Both the position numbers and the translations under genes were made by a program. A stretch of 64,000 nt of DNA from CAVUAN01 sp963739435. GTDB taxonomy: Bacteria > Acidobacteriota > Thermoanaerobaculia > UBA5066 > Gp7-AA6. Shown here in pieces: positions 51,533-60,268 of this stretch; within the stretch, counting starts at the first letter, position 1, and each line of letters opens with the position of its first letter. Where the stretch lies: positions 62,001 to 126,000 of the forward strand of contig CAVUAN010000008.1 of NCBI GenBank assembly GCA_963739435.1. Reading direction: 5' to 3'. The notes below the pieces were generated by a model, which made no database searches, was not told the DNA's origin, and saw only the letters and a list, made by a program, of their open reading frames with translations.

Positions 51533-52219
51533 CTATTGCTTCGGCTGCGGGACGACGATGCCTTCGAAGCCGGCGGACTCGAGCTCGCCCAATGCCGACT
51601 TCGCATCGGTGCGGGAGGGATAGGGGCCGACCTTGACGCGGGTCAGGCCCTGGTAGAGCTCGAGGAAGGCCGTCTTGCCCGTGGCGCGGACCCGGCCGGC
51701 ATGGCGCTCGGCGTTCGCGCTGTCGGCAAACGAGCCGACCTGGACAACCCACGGCATCGTGTCGGGAGTCGGAGTGGGCTCGAGGCCGGGTTGGACGAGG
51801 ACGAGGCCGACACGGCCCGTCCCGGTGACGTAGATCCCGATCTGACGCGCGGCCTCTTGTGAGAGGTCGATGATGCGTCCCTTGACGAAGGGCCCCCGGT
51901 CGTTGATGCGCACGCGGACGGTGCGTCCCGTCTCGAGCACCGTCACGTCGACAACAGAGCCGAGCGGCAGCTCGCGGTGCGCGGCCGTCAGCTTGGACGA
52001 ATCGTAGATCTCGCCCGAGGCCGTCGGCTTTCCCTCGAACCCGTCGTTGCCGCCGTACCAGGAAGCCAAGCCCTCCTGCAGGAAGGAGCGGGTGGCCTGT
52101 GCCGGCGGGGCCTGCGCCGGAGGAGCGTTCGCGGGAGAAACCGGCGCCGGAGCCGGGCGCGAGGCGCAGCGCGCCGCAAAGACGGCGAGCCCGGCGAGTA
52201 CGAGAAGCTTTCGCTTCAA
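51533..52219 (-). CDS. rlpA: RlpA-like lytic transglycosylase lipoprotein
   Basis: Outer-membrane septal lipoprotein that cuts naked glycan strands. 228 residues from a TTG at 52219 that overlaps the purB stop (TTGA). The signal ends in a Cys (LVLAGLAVFAARCASRPAPA). A Pro/Ala-rich linker follows, then the double-psi beta-barrel: ASWYGGNDGFEGKPTASGE, RELPLGSVVDVTVLETGRTV and RINDRGPFVKGRIIDLSQEA with the catalytic Asp. A C-terminal SPOR domain (WVVQVGSFADSANAERHAGR) should bind denuded peptidoglycan. Confidence 0.92.
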   Translation of the reverse strand: MKRKLLVLAGLAVFAARCASRPAPAPVSPANAPPAQAPPAQATRSFLQEGLASWYGGNDGFEGKPTASGEIYDSSKLTAAHRELPLGSVVDVTVLETGRTVRVRINDRGPFVKGRIIDLSQEAARQIGIYVTGTGRVGLVLVQPGLEPTPTPDTMPWVVQVGSFADSANAERHAGRVRATGKTAFLELYQGLTRVKVGPYPSRTDAKSALGELESAGFEGIVVPQPKQ

Positions 52220-53664
52220 ACGCGGATCGAGGCGCTCTCGGCCGTTTCGATTCCGGCCAGCGCCGGGTCGAGCTCTTCGCGCACGAAGATCTCGACCTGC
52301 TCGGCCGCCCGGCCGACGAGTCGCGAAGGAAGCGCGGCGCCCTCGAGCGCGGAACGGGTCATGCCGAAGGCGGCGTCGCCGGCGATGCGGTCGAAGAGGT
52401 CGGCCGGGGCGCCGTCTTCGGCCCTTCGGTCGGCTGAGGCGCGGGCATGGACGCGCAGTTTCTCGTGGAGCTCCTGCCGGTCGCCGCCGCGGCGGACCGC
52501 CTCCATGAGCACGTTCTCGGTCGCCAGGAAGGGCGCCTCGGCCTCGAGACGCCGGAGCGCGACGTCCTTGTGCAGGACGAGGCCGCCGGCGACGTTCTCG
52601 AGGAGGATCAGGATCGCGTCGGCCGCAAGAAAGGCCTCGGGCACGGCCAGGCGCTTGTTTGCCGAATCGTCGAGAGTGCGCTCCAGCCACTGTGTCGCAG
52701 CCGTCATGGCCGTGTCGAGCGAGAGGACGATCACGTGGCGGGCCAGGGCGCAGATGCGCTCGGCCCGCATGGGATTGCGCTTGTAGGGCATGGCCGAGGA
52801 ACCGACCTGTCCGGTCTCGAAGGGCTCCTCGATCTCGCCGTCGTGCTGCAGGAGCCGGAGGTCGGTCGCCATCTTGTGCGCCGACTGCGCGAGGCCCGAG
52901 AGCGCGTGCACGACGCGGTCGTCCTGCTTGCGCGAGTAGGTCTGGCTGGAGACGAGCTGCCGGCGGGCAAAGCCGGCCTTCTTCGCGAGCGCGGCGTCGA
53001 GGTCCTCCACCTTGCGCGTGTCGCCTCCGAAGAGGAGCAGGAAAGAGGCCTGCGTCCCGGTTGCTCCCTTGGCTCCGAGGAAGCGGAGGCCGGCTCGGGT
53101 GGCCCGCACCTCTTCGAGGTCCATCAGGAGGTCGGAGGCCCAGAGGGCGGCGCGCTTGCCGGCGGTCGTGGGCTGCGCCGGCTGGTAGTGCGTGTAGGCG
53201 AGCGCGGGCACCGAACGGTTCTCCATCGCGAAATCGCGCAGGCGTTTCAGGACCGCGACCAGCCGACGCTCGACGAGCGTCAGGCCCTCGCGCATCTGGA
53301 TCAGATCCGCGTTGTCCGTGACGTAGGCCGAGGTGGCGCCCCAATGGATGATCCCGCGGGCGGCCGGAGCGGCCGCGCCGAAAACGCGCACGTGGGCCAT
53401 GACGTCGTGGCGGGTGGTCTGCTCTTCGCGGGCGGCCGCCTCGAAGTCAATCGCAGCGAGCTGGGAACGCATCTGAGCAATCGCCTCGTCCGGGATCGGC
53501 AGGCCGAGGCGCTTTTCCTCCTCCGCCAGCCAGAGCCAGAGGCGCCGCCAGGTCTCGAACTTGAATTGCGGCGAGAAGAGGCCGCTCATCTCCGGCGAGG
53601 CGTAGCGCTCGGTCAGCGGGCTCGACCACCTGGCGGAGGGAGAGCTCGCTTCAGGCATCTTCAC
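52216..53664 (-). CDS. purB: Adenylosuccinate lyase
   Basis: Cytoplasmic enzyme of purine synthesis acting on SAICAR and adenylosuccinate. 482 residues, on the long side like some GC-rich bacteria. Signature SSAMPYKRNPMRAERICAL carries the catalytic flexible loop; THYQPAQPTTAGKRAALW and IIHWGATSAYVTDNAD are also present. The ATG overlaps the small zinc-ribbon gene by 14 bases, so the two are coupled. The stop overlaps the rlpA TTG. Confidence 0.95.
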   Translation of the reverse strand: MKMPEASSPSARWSSPLTERYASPEMSGLFSPQFKFETWRRLWLWLAEEEKRLGLPIPDEAIAQMRSQLAAIDFEAAAREEQTTRHDVMAHVRVFGAAAPAARGIIHWGATSAYVTDNADLIQMREGLTLVERRLVAVLKRLRDFAMENRSVPALAYTHYQPAQPTTAGKRAALWASDLLMDLEEVRATRAGLRFLGAKGATGTQASFLLLFGGDTRKVEDLDAALAKKAGFARRQLVSSQTYSRKQDDRVVHALSGLAQSAHKMATDLRLLQHDGEIEEPFETGQVGSSAMPYKRNPMRAERICALARHVIVLSLDTAMTAATQWLERTLDDSANKRLAVPEAFLAADAILILLENVAGGLVLHKDVALRRLEAEAPFLATENVLMEAVRRGGDRQELHEKLRVHARASADRRAEDGAPADLFDRIAGDAAFGMTRSALEGAALPSRLVGRAAEQVEIFVREELDPALAGIETAESASIRV

Positions 53665-53848
53665 TTCCCGCCTCTTCGCCCAGGTCGAACATCGTGATGT
53701 CCTCGGTTCCGCACACGAGGCACTGGGCTTCCGTGATCGTTGACCCTTCCATCTCGAATGTGTAGCAGGGAGTGCTGCACTGCTTGCAGATGAGGTAGTC
53801 GATCTCGCGGTCTTCGCTGGGCTTCAGACGGGGCGGGAGTTCGGCCAT
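53651..53848 (-). CDS. Small zinc-ribbon-like protein
   Basis: 65 residues from the ATG at 53848. Two Cys pairs (LICKQCSTPCYTF and AQCLVCGTEDI) suggest a zinc ribbon. The remainder is acidic. Family not recognised. Its end overlaps the purB start, and 30 bp separate its start from the divergent rmuC gene. Confidence 0.62.
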   Translation of the reverse strand: MAELPPRLKPSEDREIDYLICKQCSTPCYTFEMEGSTITEAQCLVCGTEDITMFDLGEEAGSEDA

Positions 53849-53878
53849 CGTCCCTCCACCGTATTCTCGCATATCCTT

Positions 53879-54985
53879 GTGCCGATGGGAGCTTCGGAGC
53901 TGGTCGTCGGGCTTGTCGTCGGCCTCTTGCTTCTTCTCCTTCTCGGGCTGCTGACGCTGCTGTCGAAGAACACGGACGCCGCCCGGAGGATCGACGCCGT
54001 ATTGACCGAAGCGGCCTCTGCCCGCCAGGCGGCGCAGTCCGTGGACGGGCGATTCCTCGAGCTGCGCCGCGGGCTCGAACAGCGCGTCGGCGACGTCGAG
54101 CGGCGCCTCGTGGACGGCCAGAAGGCCGTGGCTGCGCACCTCGACTCTTCCGGCAAGGTCCTGACGGAGGTCGGCGAGAAGATGGGGCGCGTGTTCGAGG
54201 CCTCGCAGCGCATCGAAAAGCTCGCGGCCGACATGACGCGCCTCGAAGACCTCCTGAAGCCCCCGAAGCTGCGCGGCTTGCTCGGCGAAACGTTTCTCGA
54301 GCAGGCCCTCGCCCAGGTGCTTCCCCGGGGCGCGTGGACGATGCAGTACGCGCTTCCGGGCGGCGCCGTCGTCGACGCCGCGATTCACGTGGGCGAGCGC
54401 CTCGTGGCGGTCGACAGCAAGTTTCCGCTCGAGAACTACCGGCGCTACCGCGAGGTCGAGGACGAGGCCGAGAAGAAGCGCGCGCGGCGGCAGTTCGGGG
54501 CCGACGTGCGCCGGCACATCGAGACGATCGCCTCCAAGTACATCCGCCCGGATGCCGGCACGCTCGATTTCGCCCTCATGTATGTGCCGGCCGAGGCCGT
54601 CTACGCGGAGATCGTGGAGGAGGGGGAGGACGCGATCATGACCTCCGCCGTGATGGAGCAGCGGGTGATCCCCGTGTCGCCGCGGCTGCTCTACGCCTAT
54701 CTCTCGACGGTCGCGATGGGATTGAAGGGCCTCGAGCTGCAGGAGAACGCGCGTCAGATCCACGGCCAGTTAGCCGAGCTCGCTCGCCTCTGGGGAAAGA
54801 TCGAAGACCCCTTCGGCACCCTCGGCAGGCACCTCGCCAACGCGCAGAAGCAGTACGAGGACTCCCAGCGCGCCCTCGACCGATTCTCCAGCCGCCTGGC
54901 GAGCGTCGCCGAGACTGCCGAAGTGAAGCTGGCGGCCGAGCCCGATCCCGACGACCGCCAGCCCTCCCTCCTGCCGCCGGCGTAG
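53879..54985 (+). CDS. rmuC: DNA recombination protein RmuC
   Basis: Predicted nuclease-fold protein that limits inversions and repeat recombination. 368 residues from a GTG at 53879; an ATG two codons later is an alternative. One N-terminal membrane helix (LVVGLVVGLLLLLLLGLLTL), a coiled-coil region, then the RmuC core: LRGLLGETFLEQALAQVLPR, VVDAAIHVGERLVAVDSKFP, VRRHIETIASKYI, TLDFALMYVPAEAVYAEI and LLYAYLSTVAMGLKG. Divergent from the zinc-ribbon gene. Confidence 0.93.
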   Translation: MPMGASELVVGLVVGLLLLLLLGLLTLLSKNTDAARRIDAVLTEAASARQAAQSVDGRFLELRRGLEQRVGDVERRLVDGQKAVAAHLDSSGKVLTEVGEKMGRVFEASQRIEKLAADMTRLEDLLKPPKLRGLLGETFLEQALAQVLPRGAWTMQYALPGGAVVDAAIHVGERLVAVDSKFPLENYRRYREVEDEAEKKRARRQFGADVRRHIETIASKYIRPDAGTLDFALMYVPAEAVYAEIVEEGEDAIMTSAVMEQRVIPVSPRLLYAYLSTVAMGLKGLELQENARQIHGQLAELARLWGKIEDPFGTLGRHLANAQKQYEDSQRALDRFSSRLASVAETAEVKLAAEPDPDDRQPSLLPPA

Positions 54986-54991
54986 CCCGCC

Positions 54992-56281
54992 ATGTCTTTG
55001 AACGTCACCTCGGAGATCGGCAAGCTGCGATCCGTTCTCGTGCACCTGCCGGGCCCGGAGATCGACCGCATGGTTCCGTCGATGATGGAAGAGCTGCTCT
55101 TCGACGACATCCTCTATGGCAGCCGCGCCCGGGAGGAGCACCGGCGCTTTCAACAGGTCCTGAGCTACGTCGCCGACGAGGTGCTCGACGTGCAGGACCT
55201 GCTCGCCGAAGTGCTGGCGATCGCGGAGGCGCGCACCGCGATCGTCGAGGACCTCGGGCGAAAGTTTGGCTGGGGGCCGGACATGGATTACAGGCTGGCC
55301 GACCTCGCGCCCGACGCGCTCGCCAGCGCGCTCGTTTCGGGCCTCGAGAAGCCGGCGGAGGAGGCGGGGGAGTCGGGCTCGGACCTCTTTCATCTGACGC
55401 CCGTGCCCAACTACTTCTTTCAGCGCGACCCGCTGGTCGTGGCAGGGGACCGGGCCATCCGCTGCTCCATGGCGACAAAGGCCCGGGCCCGCGAGCCGCT
55501 TCTCTCCGGGTATGTCTTTCGCTACCACCCCCGTATCGGGAGGGGCGAGGAGGCCTTCTGGTTCGACGAGTTTCCCTCCGAGTACGGCCGGCCGACCTCG
55601 TACGCGCGCATGCGCCCGACGCTCGAAGGTGGCGACGTCCTCGTGATGCGCGAGGACCTGCTCGCCATCGGTTATTCGGAGCGGACGGAGAAGACGACGA
55701 TCGAGCGGCTGGCCGAGGCGTTGAAGGCGAAGAAATCTCCGATCAAGCGGATCCTCGTCGTGGGCATCCCGCCCGCCCGCTCGACGATGCACCTCGATAC
55801 CGTCTTCACGATGATCGACCGGGGCGAGTGCCTGGTGTACGGCCCCGCGATCCTTCCGGGCGGCGCCGACGAGGCCGACGTCTACGAGTGCGATCTGACG
55901 AAGCGCGAGATCACCTGGACGACCGAGAAGGACTTCCTCGCGGCCTTGAAGGCGCAGAAGCTCGATCTGAAACCGATCCTGTGCGGCGGCGGCGACCCGA
56001 TCGCGCAGCGGCGCGAGCAGTGGACGGACGGGGCCAACGCCCTGGCGGTTGCCCCGGGCGTGATCCTGACGTACGACCGCAACGAGAAGACGGCCGACGA
56101 GCTTTCCAGGGCCGGCTATGCCGTCCTCGACGAGGCGGACCTCCTGCTCGGCCGCGAGACGCTGGACCTGAAGAAGCCGGGCAAGCACGCCGTGCGGCTG
56201 GCGGCCAACGAGCTGTCGCGGGCACGGGGCGGGCCGCGCTGCATGGCGATGCCTCTCGTGCGCGACTCTGTCCCGGTCTAG
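54992..56281 (+). CDS. arcA: Arginine deiminase
   Basis: Hydrolyses arginine to citrulline and ammonia, first step of the arginine deiminase pathway. 429 residues, the usual length. The guanidino-group fold shows LRSVLVHLPGPEIDRMVPS at the start, the NYFFQRDPLVV block, LEGGDVLVM, HLDTVFTMIDRGECLV with the catalytic His and Asp, and the nucleophile Cys in GGPRCMAMPLVR at the end. The ornithine carbamoyltransferase gene follows after a REP-like element. No carbamate kinase or arginine-ornithine antiporter is in the window. Confidence 0.94.
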   Translation: MSLNVTSEIGKLRSVLVHLPGPEIDRMVPSMMEELLFDDILYGSRAREEHRRFQQVLSYVADEVLDVQDLLAEVLAIAEARTAIVEDLGRKFGWGPDMDYRLADLAPDALASALVSGLEKPAEEAGESGSDLFHLTPVPNYFFQRDPLVVAGDRAIRCSMATKARAREPLLSGYVFRYHPRIGRGEEAFWFDEFPSEYGRPTSYARMRPTLEGGDVLVMREDLLAIGYSERTEKTTIERLAEALKAKKSPIKRILVVGIPPARSTMHLDTVFTMIDRGECLVYGPAILPGGADEADVYECDLTKREITWTTEKDFLAALKAQKLDLKPILCGGGDPIAQRREQWTDGANALAVAPGVILTYDRNEKTADELSRAGYAVLDEADLLLGRETLDLKKPGKHAVRLAANELSRARGGPRCMAMPLVRDSVPV

Positions 56282-56290
56282 AGACTTACC

Positions 56291-56402
56291 CCCTCTCCCC
56301 TCGGGAGAGGGATGGGGTGAGGGGTGAGCTGACGCCGAGGCAGGGAATGATCACCCCGGCTTCGGTTTTCCCCTCACCCTGCCCTCTCCCGGAGGGAGAG
56401 GG
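56291..56402. repeat. REP-like palindromic repeat C
   Basis: CCCTCTCCCCTCGGGAGAGG at the left and CCCTCTCCCGGAGGGAGAGG at the right, with GGGGTGAGGGGTGAGCTGAC and CCCCTCACCC inside. Same layout as copy B with a different centre. Lies between arcA and argF. Confidence 0.75.
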
Positions 56403-56430
56403 TGAAGGAAGCTGATAGCTTTTCTCTCTT

Positions 56431-57354
56431 ATGAAACGCGATTACGTCAACGAGAACGACTGGAAGCCTGCCGAGATCCTGGCCATCCTCGATCTGGCGG
56501 CGAAGGTGAAGTCGCGCCCCGGGGACTACCGGACGGCCCTCTCGGGCAAGTCGCTGGCCATGATCTTCGAGAAGTCCTCGACGCGCACGCGCGTCTCCTT
56601 CGAGGCCGGCATGTTTCAGCTCGGGGGCCTCGGGATGTTCCTCTCCTCTCGCGACCTGCAGCTTGGCCGGGGCGAGCCCGTCTCCGATACGGCGCAGGTC
56701 CTGTCCCGCTACAACGACGGCATCATGGCTCGCGTTTACGCGCAGGCGACCGTCGAGGGCCTCGCCCGCCACGCCACGGTGCCGGTCATCAACGGGCTGT
56801 CCGACCTGCTCCATCCCTGCCAGGCCCTGGCGGATTTCCAGACGGTCCGTGAGCGCTTCGGGTCGGCGAAGGGGTTCCCGCTCTGCTACATCGGCGACGG
56901 CAACAACGTGGCCCACAGCCTGCTCGTCACGGGCGCCAAGCTCGGCGCGGATGTGCGTGTCGTGACGCCGCCCGGTTTCGAGCCGAAGGCGGAGGTGCTG
57001 GCCTGGGCGCGGTCGGCCGCGGCCGAAACGGGAGGCTCCGTCCTCGTCACGCAGTCGATCGAGGAGGGCGTTGCCGGCGCGCGAGCGGTCTACACGGACG
57101 TGTGGGCCTCGATGGGCCAGGAGGAAGAGGCCGCCCACCGCCAGAAGAGCTTCGAGCCCTACCGCGTGACGGCTCGCGTCATGGCCATGGCCGCTCGCGA
57201 CGCGATCTTTCTGCATTGCCTGCCGGCGCATCGCGGCGAAGAGGTCGAGGCTTCCGTCATCGACGGGCCTGCCTCGGCCGTCTTCGACCAGGCGGAAAAC
57301 CGGCTCCACGCCCAGAAGGCTCTGCTCGTCACGCTGCTGGGAGGGCCGGCCTGA
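56431..57354 (+). CDS. argF: Ornithine carbamoyltransferase
   Basis: Interconverts ornithine plus carbamoyl phosphate and citrulline. 307 residues. Carbamoyl-phosphate site FEKSSTRTRVSFEAGMF, HPCQALADFQT, and ornithine site FLHCLPAHRGEEVEASV are intact. After arcA it could run in the catabolic direction, but no carbamate kinase is present, so an anabolic role cannot be excluded. The stop overlaps the next CTG (CTGA). Confidence 0.94.
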   Translation: MKRDYVNENDWKPAEILAILDLAAKVKSRPGDYRTALSGKSLAMIFEKSSTRTRVSFEAGMFQLGGLGMFLSSRDLQLGRGEPVSDTAQVLSRYNDGIMARVYAQATVEGLARHATVPVINGLSDLLHPCQALADFQTVRERFGSAKGFPLCYIGDGNNVAHSLLVTGAKLGADVRVVTPPGFEPKAEVLAWARSAAAETGGSVLVTQSIEEGVAGARAVYTDVWASMGQEEEAAHRQKSFEPYRVTARVMAMAARDAIFLHCLPAHRGEEVEASVIDGPASAVFDQAENRLHAQKALLVTLLGGPA

Positions 57355-58420
57355 GCGCCGACGAAGACGAGACGGTCGTCGCCCCGCTCGGGAAGCCGCC
57401 GGAGGCGCCGAGCCTGGCGAGGTACTGGCCCTCGCTCTCGGGGTCGTCCTGGTGGGCGCGTTCGTCGCGACGCTCCTGGCCGTCCGGCCGCACCACGAGC
57501 CCTCGCGGCCGGCCGAAAGCACGGGCATCGTCACCGGCGACGGCGTCGTCCTCAAGAAGGGCCCGTCCAGCTCCGCCGAGACCGTCGGCCGGCTCGCTGC
57601 GGGCGCCCGGGTCGTGCTCGTGGCGGATCTCGGGCGCTGGTACCAGGTCAAGACGGAGAAGGGCGAGACCGGCTTTGCGTCCGCCGACGGAATCGAGAAG
57701 CAGACGGAGCGCGAGGCGCGGGAAAAGCAGGCGCAGATCATCGCGGCCTTCCCGCCGGTCTTCGGTCTCGTGGCGGAGGACTCCGACGTATTGCTCGCGC
57801 CGTTTCCGCAGGCGCCGCGCAATGGCCGGCTCGCCCGAGGGGCGGTGATCGCGATCCACGCCGTGGACCACTCGTTCTACGCCTTCAAGACGAGCACGGG
57901 TCAGATCGCCTACGTCAACTCGGTCGACGTGGATCTCGTGCCGGCGGATCCGAGCAAGCCGGCCATCAAGCCGGGGGACGACAAGGCGGTCAAGGGGCTG
58001 GCCGTGTCGGACTCGTCGTCTCCGCCCGAAGCGGAGCCGGAAGGTCCGCCCGATGCCGCGACGCGTCCGGAGGTGCCGGCGCGCGCCGACGCGTCCGCCC
58101 CGGCCGAGACCTTGCACCGCGCTCCGCCTCCCTTCCCGGCCACCGATGCGATCGAGGCGGCGGTGCTCGTGACGCGGACCGAGCCCACGTATCCCGAGCG
58201 AGCCCGGCGAGCGGGAATCGAGGGAACGGTGGAACTGGAGATTGCGATCAACGCCCGGGGGGACGTCACGGAAGTCGAGGTCGTGAGGGGCCTGCCTCTC
58301 GGCGTCTCGGAGGCCGCGGCCGACGCCGTCCGCCGATGGAAATACCGCCCCGCGCGCGGCAAGGATGGCCCCGTCGCCTCCCGCAGGACCATTCGCATTC
58401 TGTTCCAGCTCGGACGTTAG
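57352..58420 (+). pseudogene. SH3-domain/TonB C-terminal-domain membrane protein, one frameshift
   Basis: Exported or periplasm-facing protein. The likely start is a CTG at 57352 overlapping the argF stop (CTGA) and reading LSADEDETVVAPLGKPPEAP. One frame change near 57430 leads into a single membrane helix (LALGVVLVGAFVATLLAV). Two bacterial SH3-like repeats follow (TGDGVVLKKGPSSSAETVGR and EDSDVLLAPFPQAPRNGR), a Pro/Ala-rich linker and a TonB C-terminal domain (TEPTYPERARRAGIEGTVEL, then RRWKYRPARGK). Energy transduction is not certain, since stand-alone TonB-C proteins are common in this kind of genome. Confidence 0.75.
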
Positions 58421-58434
58421 GGATCGGCCCTTGC

Positions 58435-58440
58435 TATACT
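58435..58440 (+). promoter_or_regulatory. Possible -10 element for a leaderless transcript
   Basis: TATACT lies 10 bp before the ATG at 58451 and no ribosome site is seen between them. A good -35 hexamer is not visible. If used, transcription would start close to the ATG. Confidence 0.3.
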
Positions 58441-58450
58441 TTTTGGCCTC

Positions 58451-60118
58451 ATGCTCCAGGTCCTGTTCGAGGCCGACGGCAAGTCCCAGGTTTTTGACCT
58501 CACCAAGGAAGAGGCCACGATTGGCCGTTCGACCGACAACGACATCGTCTTAAACGACTTTTCGGTCTCCCGGCGGCATGCCTACCTGCGCCGGGAAAAA
58601 GACGCCTGGGTCTTGAGCGACAACCAGTCGACCAACGGCATCCGCGTCAATGACCGCCAGGTTCCGAAGGCTCCGGTCGCCGACGGCGATTCCGCGATGA
58701 TCGGGGCCTTCCAGCTGCGCTTTCGGGAACAGCCGACGGAAGAGACCATGGCCGCCAAGCGGACGGTCGACTCGTCGTCGACGTGCATTCGCCCGATCGC
58801 CGAGTTCAACCTGGACTTCGGCCTCGAGAAGTCGGCCGACCTGCCTACCGACACGACCGATCACCGGAAGCGGGCCGTCCTCGATCTGGCCTACAAGAAC
58901 AAGGTCTTCGAGATCCTGGTCCAGGTCGCCAAGACGCTCATATCGGCAGAGGACGTGAGCTCCGTCCTGGAAAAGGTCATGGACCTGATCTTCGAGTACC
59001 TGCCGGTCGACCGCGGTTTCCTCCTTCTCGAGGAGGACGGGAGGCTCTCCCTGCGGATCACCAAGATGAAGTCGCAGCAGCGGATGACCAGCGACGGCTC
59101 CGCGCCCTACTCGCGCACCATCGTGGACATGGTCGTGCGCGAGAAGGTGGCCGTTCTGACCTCGGATGCCCAGGCCGACGAGCGCTTCGAGGCGGGCATG
59201 TCGATCCGCATTCAGCAGATCCGCTCGGCCATGTGCGCCCCGCTCTGGAACCGCGACTCCGTCATCGGCGTCATCCACGTCGACTCGCCGCTTCACGTGG
59301 GGACATTCACGGAGAAGGATCTCGACCTGCTGACCGCGCTCGCCAACTTTGCGGCCGTCGCCATCGAGCGCGCGCGCCTCCACGAGCGCGTCCTCGAGGA
59401 GAAGCGGATCCGCGGACGGCTCGAGCGCTACCATTCGCCGCAGGTCATCGAAGAGATCATCGCCGACGTCAACGCCACGGGGTCCTTCAAATCTGCCCTC
59501 ACCAAGAACGTCACTATCCTGTTCGCTGATCTCGTCGGCTTCACGACGTGGTCTGAGAAGATGTCGGCGCCCGAGCTCGCTGGGATGCTGACGAAGTTCT
59601 TCACCCTGGCCTCGGACGCCGTCTTCTCTCAGGAAGGCACGATCGACAAGTTCATCGGGGACGCGGTGATGGCCTTCTTCGGCGCCCCGATCGACCGGAA
59701 GGACCATGCGGCCCGGGCGATTGCGGCGGCGCTCAAGATCCGCGAGGGCATGGAGGAATGGAATCGCGAGCGGGCAGGTACCGGGATGCCGGAGATTGCC
59801 GTGCGTATCGCCATCAACACGGGAGAGGCGATCGTGGGCGAGATCGGTTCGGAGCGGCGCGTGGACTACACGGTCCTGGGAAACGCCGTGAATGTCGCGG
59901 CGCGCATGGAGGAGTTCGTAGCCGGAGCTGGAGACATCGTGATCGGCCCGGCGACCTACGAGGCCACCAAGTCGCAGTTCCGCTGCGCGCAGATGGGTCA
60001 GTTCGCGCTCAAGGGTCTGTCCACCCAGGTGCCCATGTACAAGGTGGTCGCGGCGGTGTCCCCCGAAGACACGGTCGGCGTAGCGGCTCCGACGGGGGCC
60101 CGCGCCAAGCGCAAGTAA
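58451..60118 (+). CDS. FHA-GAF-adenylate/guanylate cyclase
   Basis: Cytoplasmic class III nucleotide cyclase with two sensor domains, 555 residues. The FHA domain (about 1-95) has IGRSTDNDIVLNDFSVSRRH and STNGIRVNDR, which bind phosphothreonine. The GAF domain (about 150-310) shows VDRGFLLLEEDGRLSLRI and VIGVIHVDSPLHVG. The cyclase domain (about 345-530) has ILFADLVGFTTWSEKM with a metal Asp, IDKFIGDAVMAFFGAP, and VLGNAVNVAARMEEF. It faces a Ser/Thr kinase gene, which could phosphorylate its FHA partners. Confidence 0.94.
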   Translation: MLQVLFEADGKSQVFDLTKEEATIGRSTDNDIVLNDFSVSRRHAYLRREKDAWVLSDNQSTNGIRVNDRQVPKAPVADGDSAMIGAFQLRFREQPTEETMAAKRTVDSSSTCIRPIAEFNLDFGLEKSADLPTDTTDHRKRAVLDLAYKNKVFEILVQVAKTLISAEDVSSVLEKVMDLIFEYLPVDRGFLLLEEDGRLSLRITKMKSQQRMTSDGSAPYSRTIVDMVVREKVAVLTSDAQADERFEAGMSIRIQQIRSAMCAPLWNRDSVIGVIHVDSPLHVGTFTEKDLDLLTALANFAAVAIERARLHERVLEEKRIRGRLERYHSPQVIEEIIADVNATGSFKSALTKNVTILFADLVGFTTWSEKMSAPELAGMLTKFFTLASDAVFSQEGTIDKFIGDAVMAFFGAPIDRKDHAARAIAAALKIREGMEEWNRERAGTGMPEIAVRIAINTGEAIVGEIGSERRVDYTVLGNAVNVAARMEEFVAGAGDIVIGPATYEATKSQFRCAQMGQFALKGLSTQVPMYKVVAAVSPEDTVGVAAPTGARAKRK

Positions 60119-60172
60119 CAAGGCGAGGGCCGTAGGGGTGGCGGGGGCGGAGGCCCCCGTCGATGTATCGCA

Positions 60173-60188
60173 GGCCGGTACTCCGGCC
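60173..60188. terminator. Short hairpin between convergent genes
   Basis: GGCCGG-TACT-CCGGCC, a perfect 6-bp stem with a 4-base loop, in the 150-bp gap between the cyclase and kinase genes. No T-run. A second GC hairpin (GGGGGC/GCCCCC) lies about 25 bp before it. Confidence 0.35.
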
Positions 60189-60268
60189 GAGAAACACCGA
60201 CGGGGTCGCACCCGCCAGGACCCCGAAGGCCCGGCTTGATTCGCTACCGGCTTGATTCGTGGCGCGAA

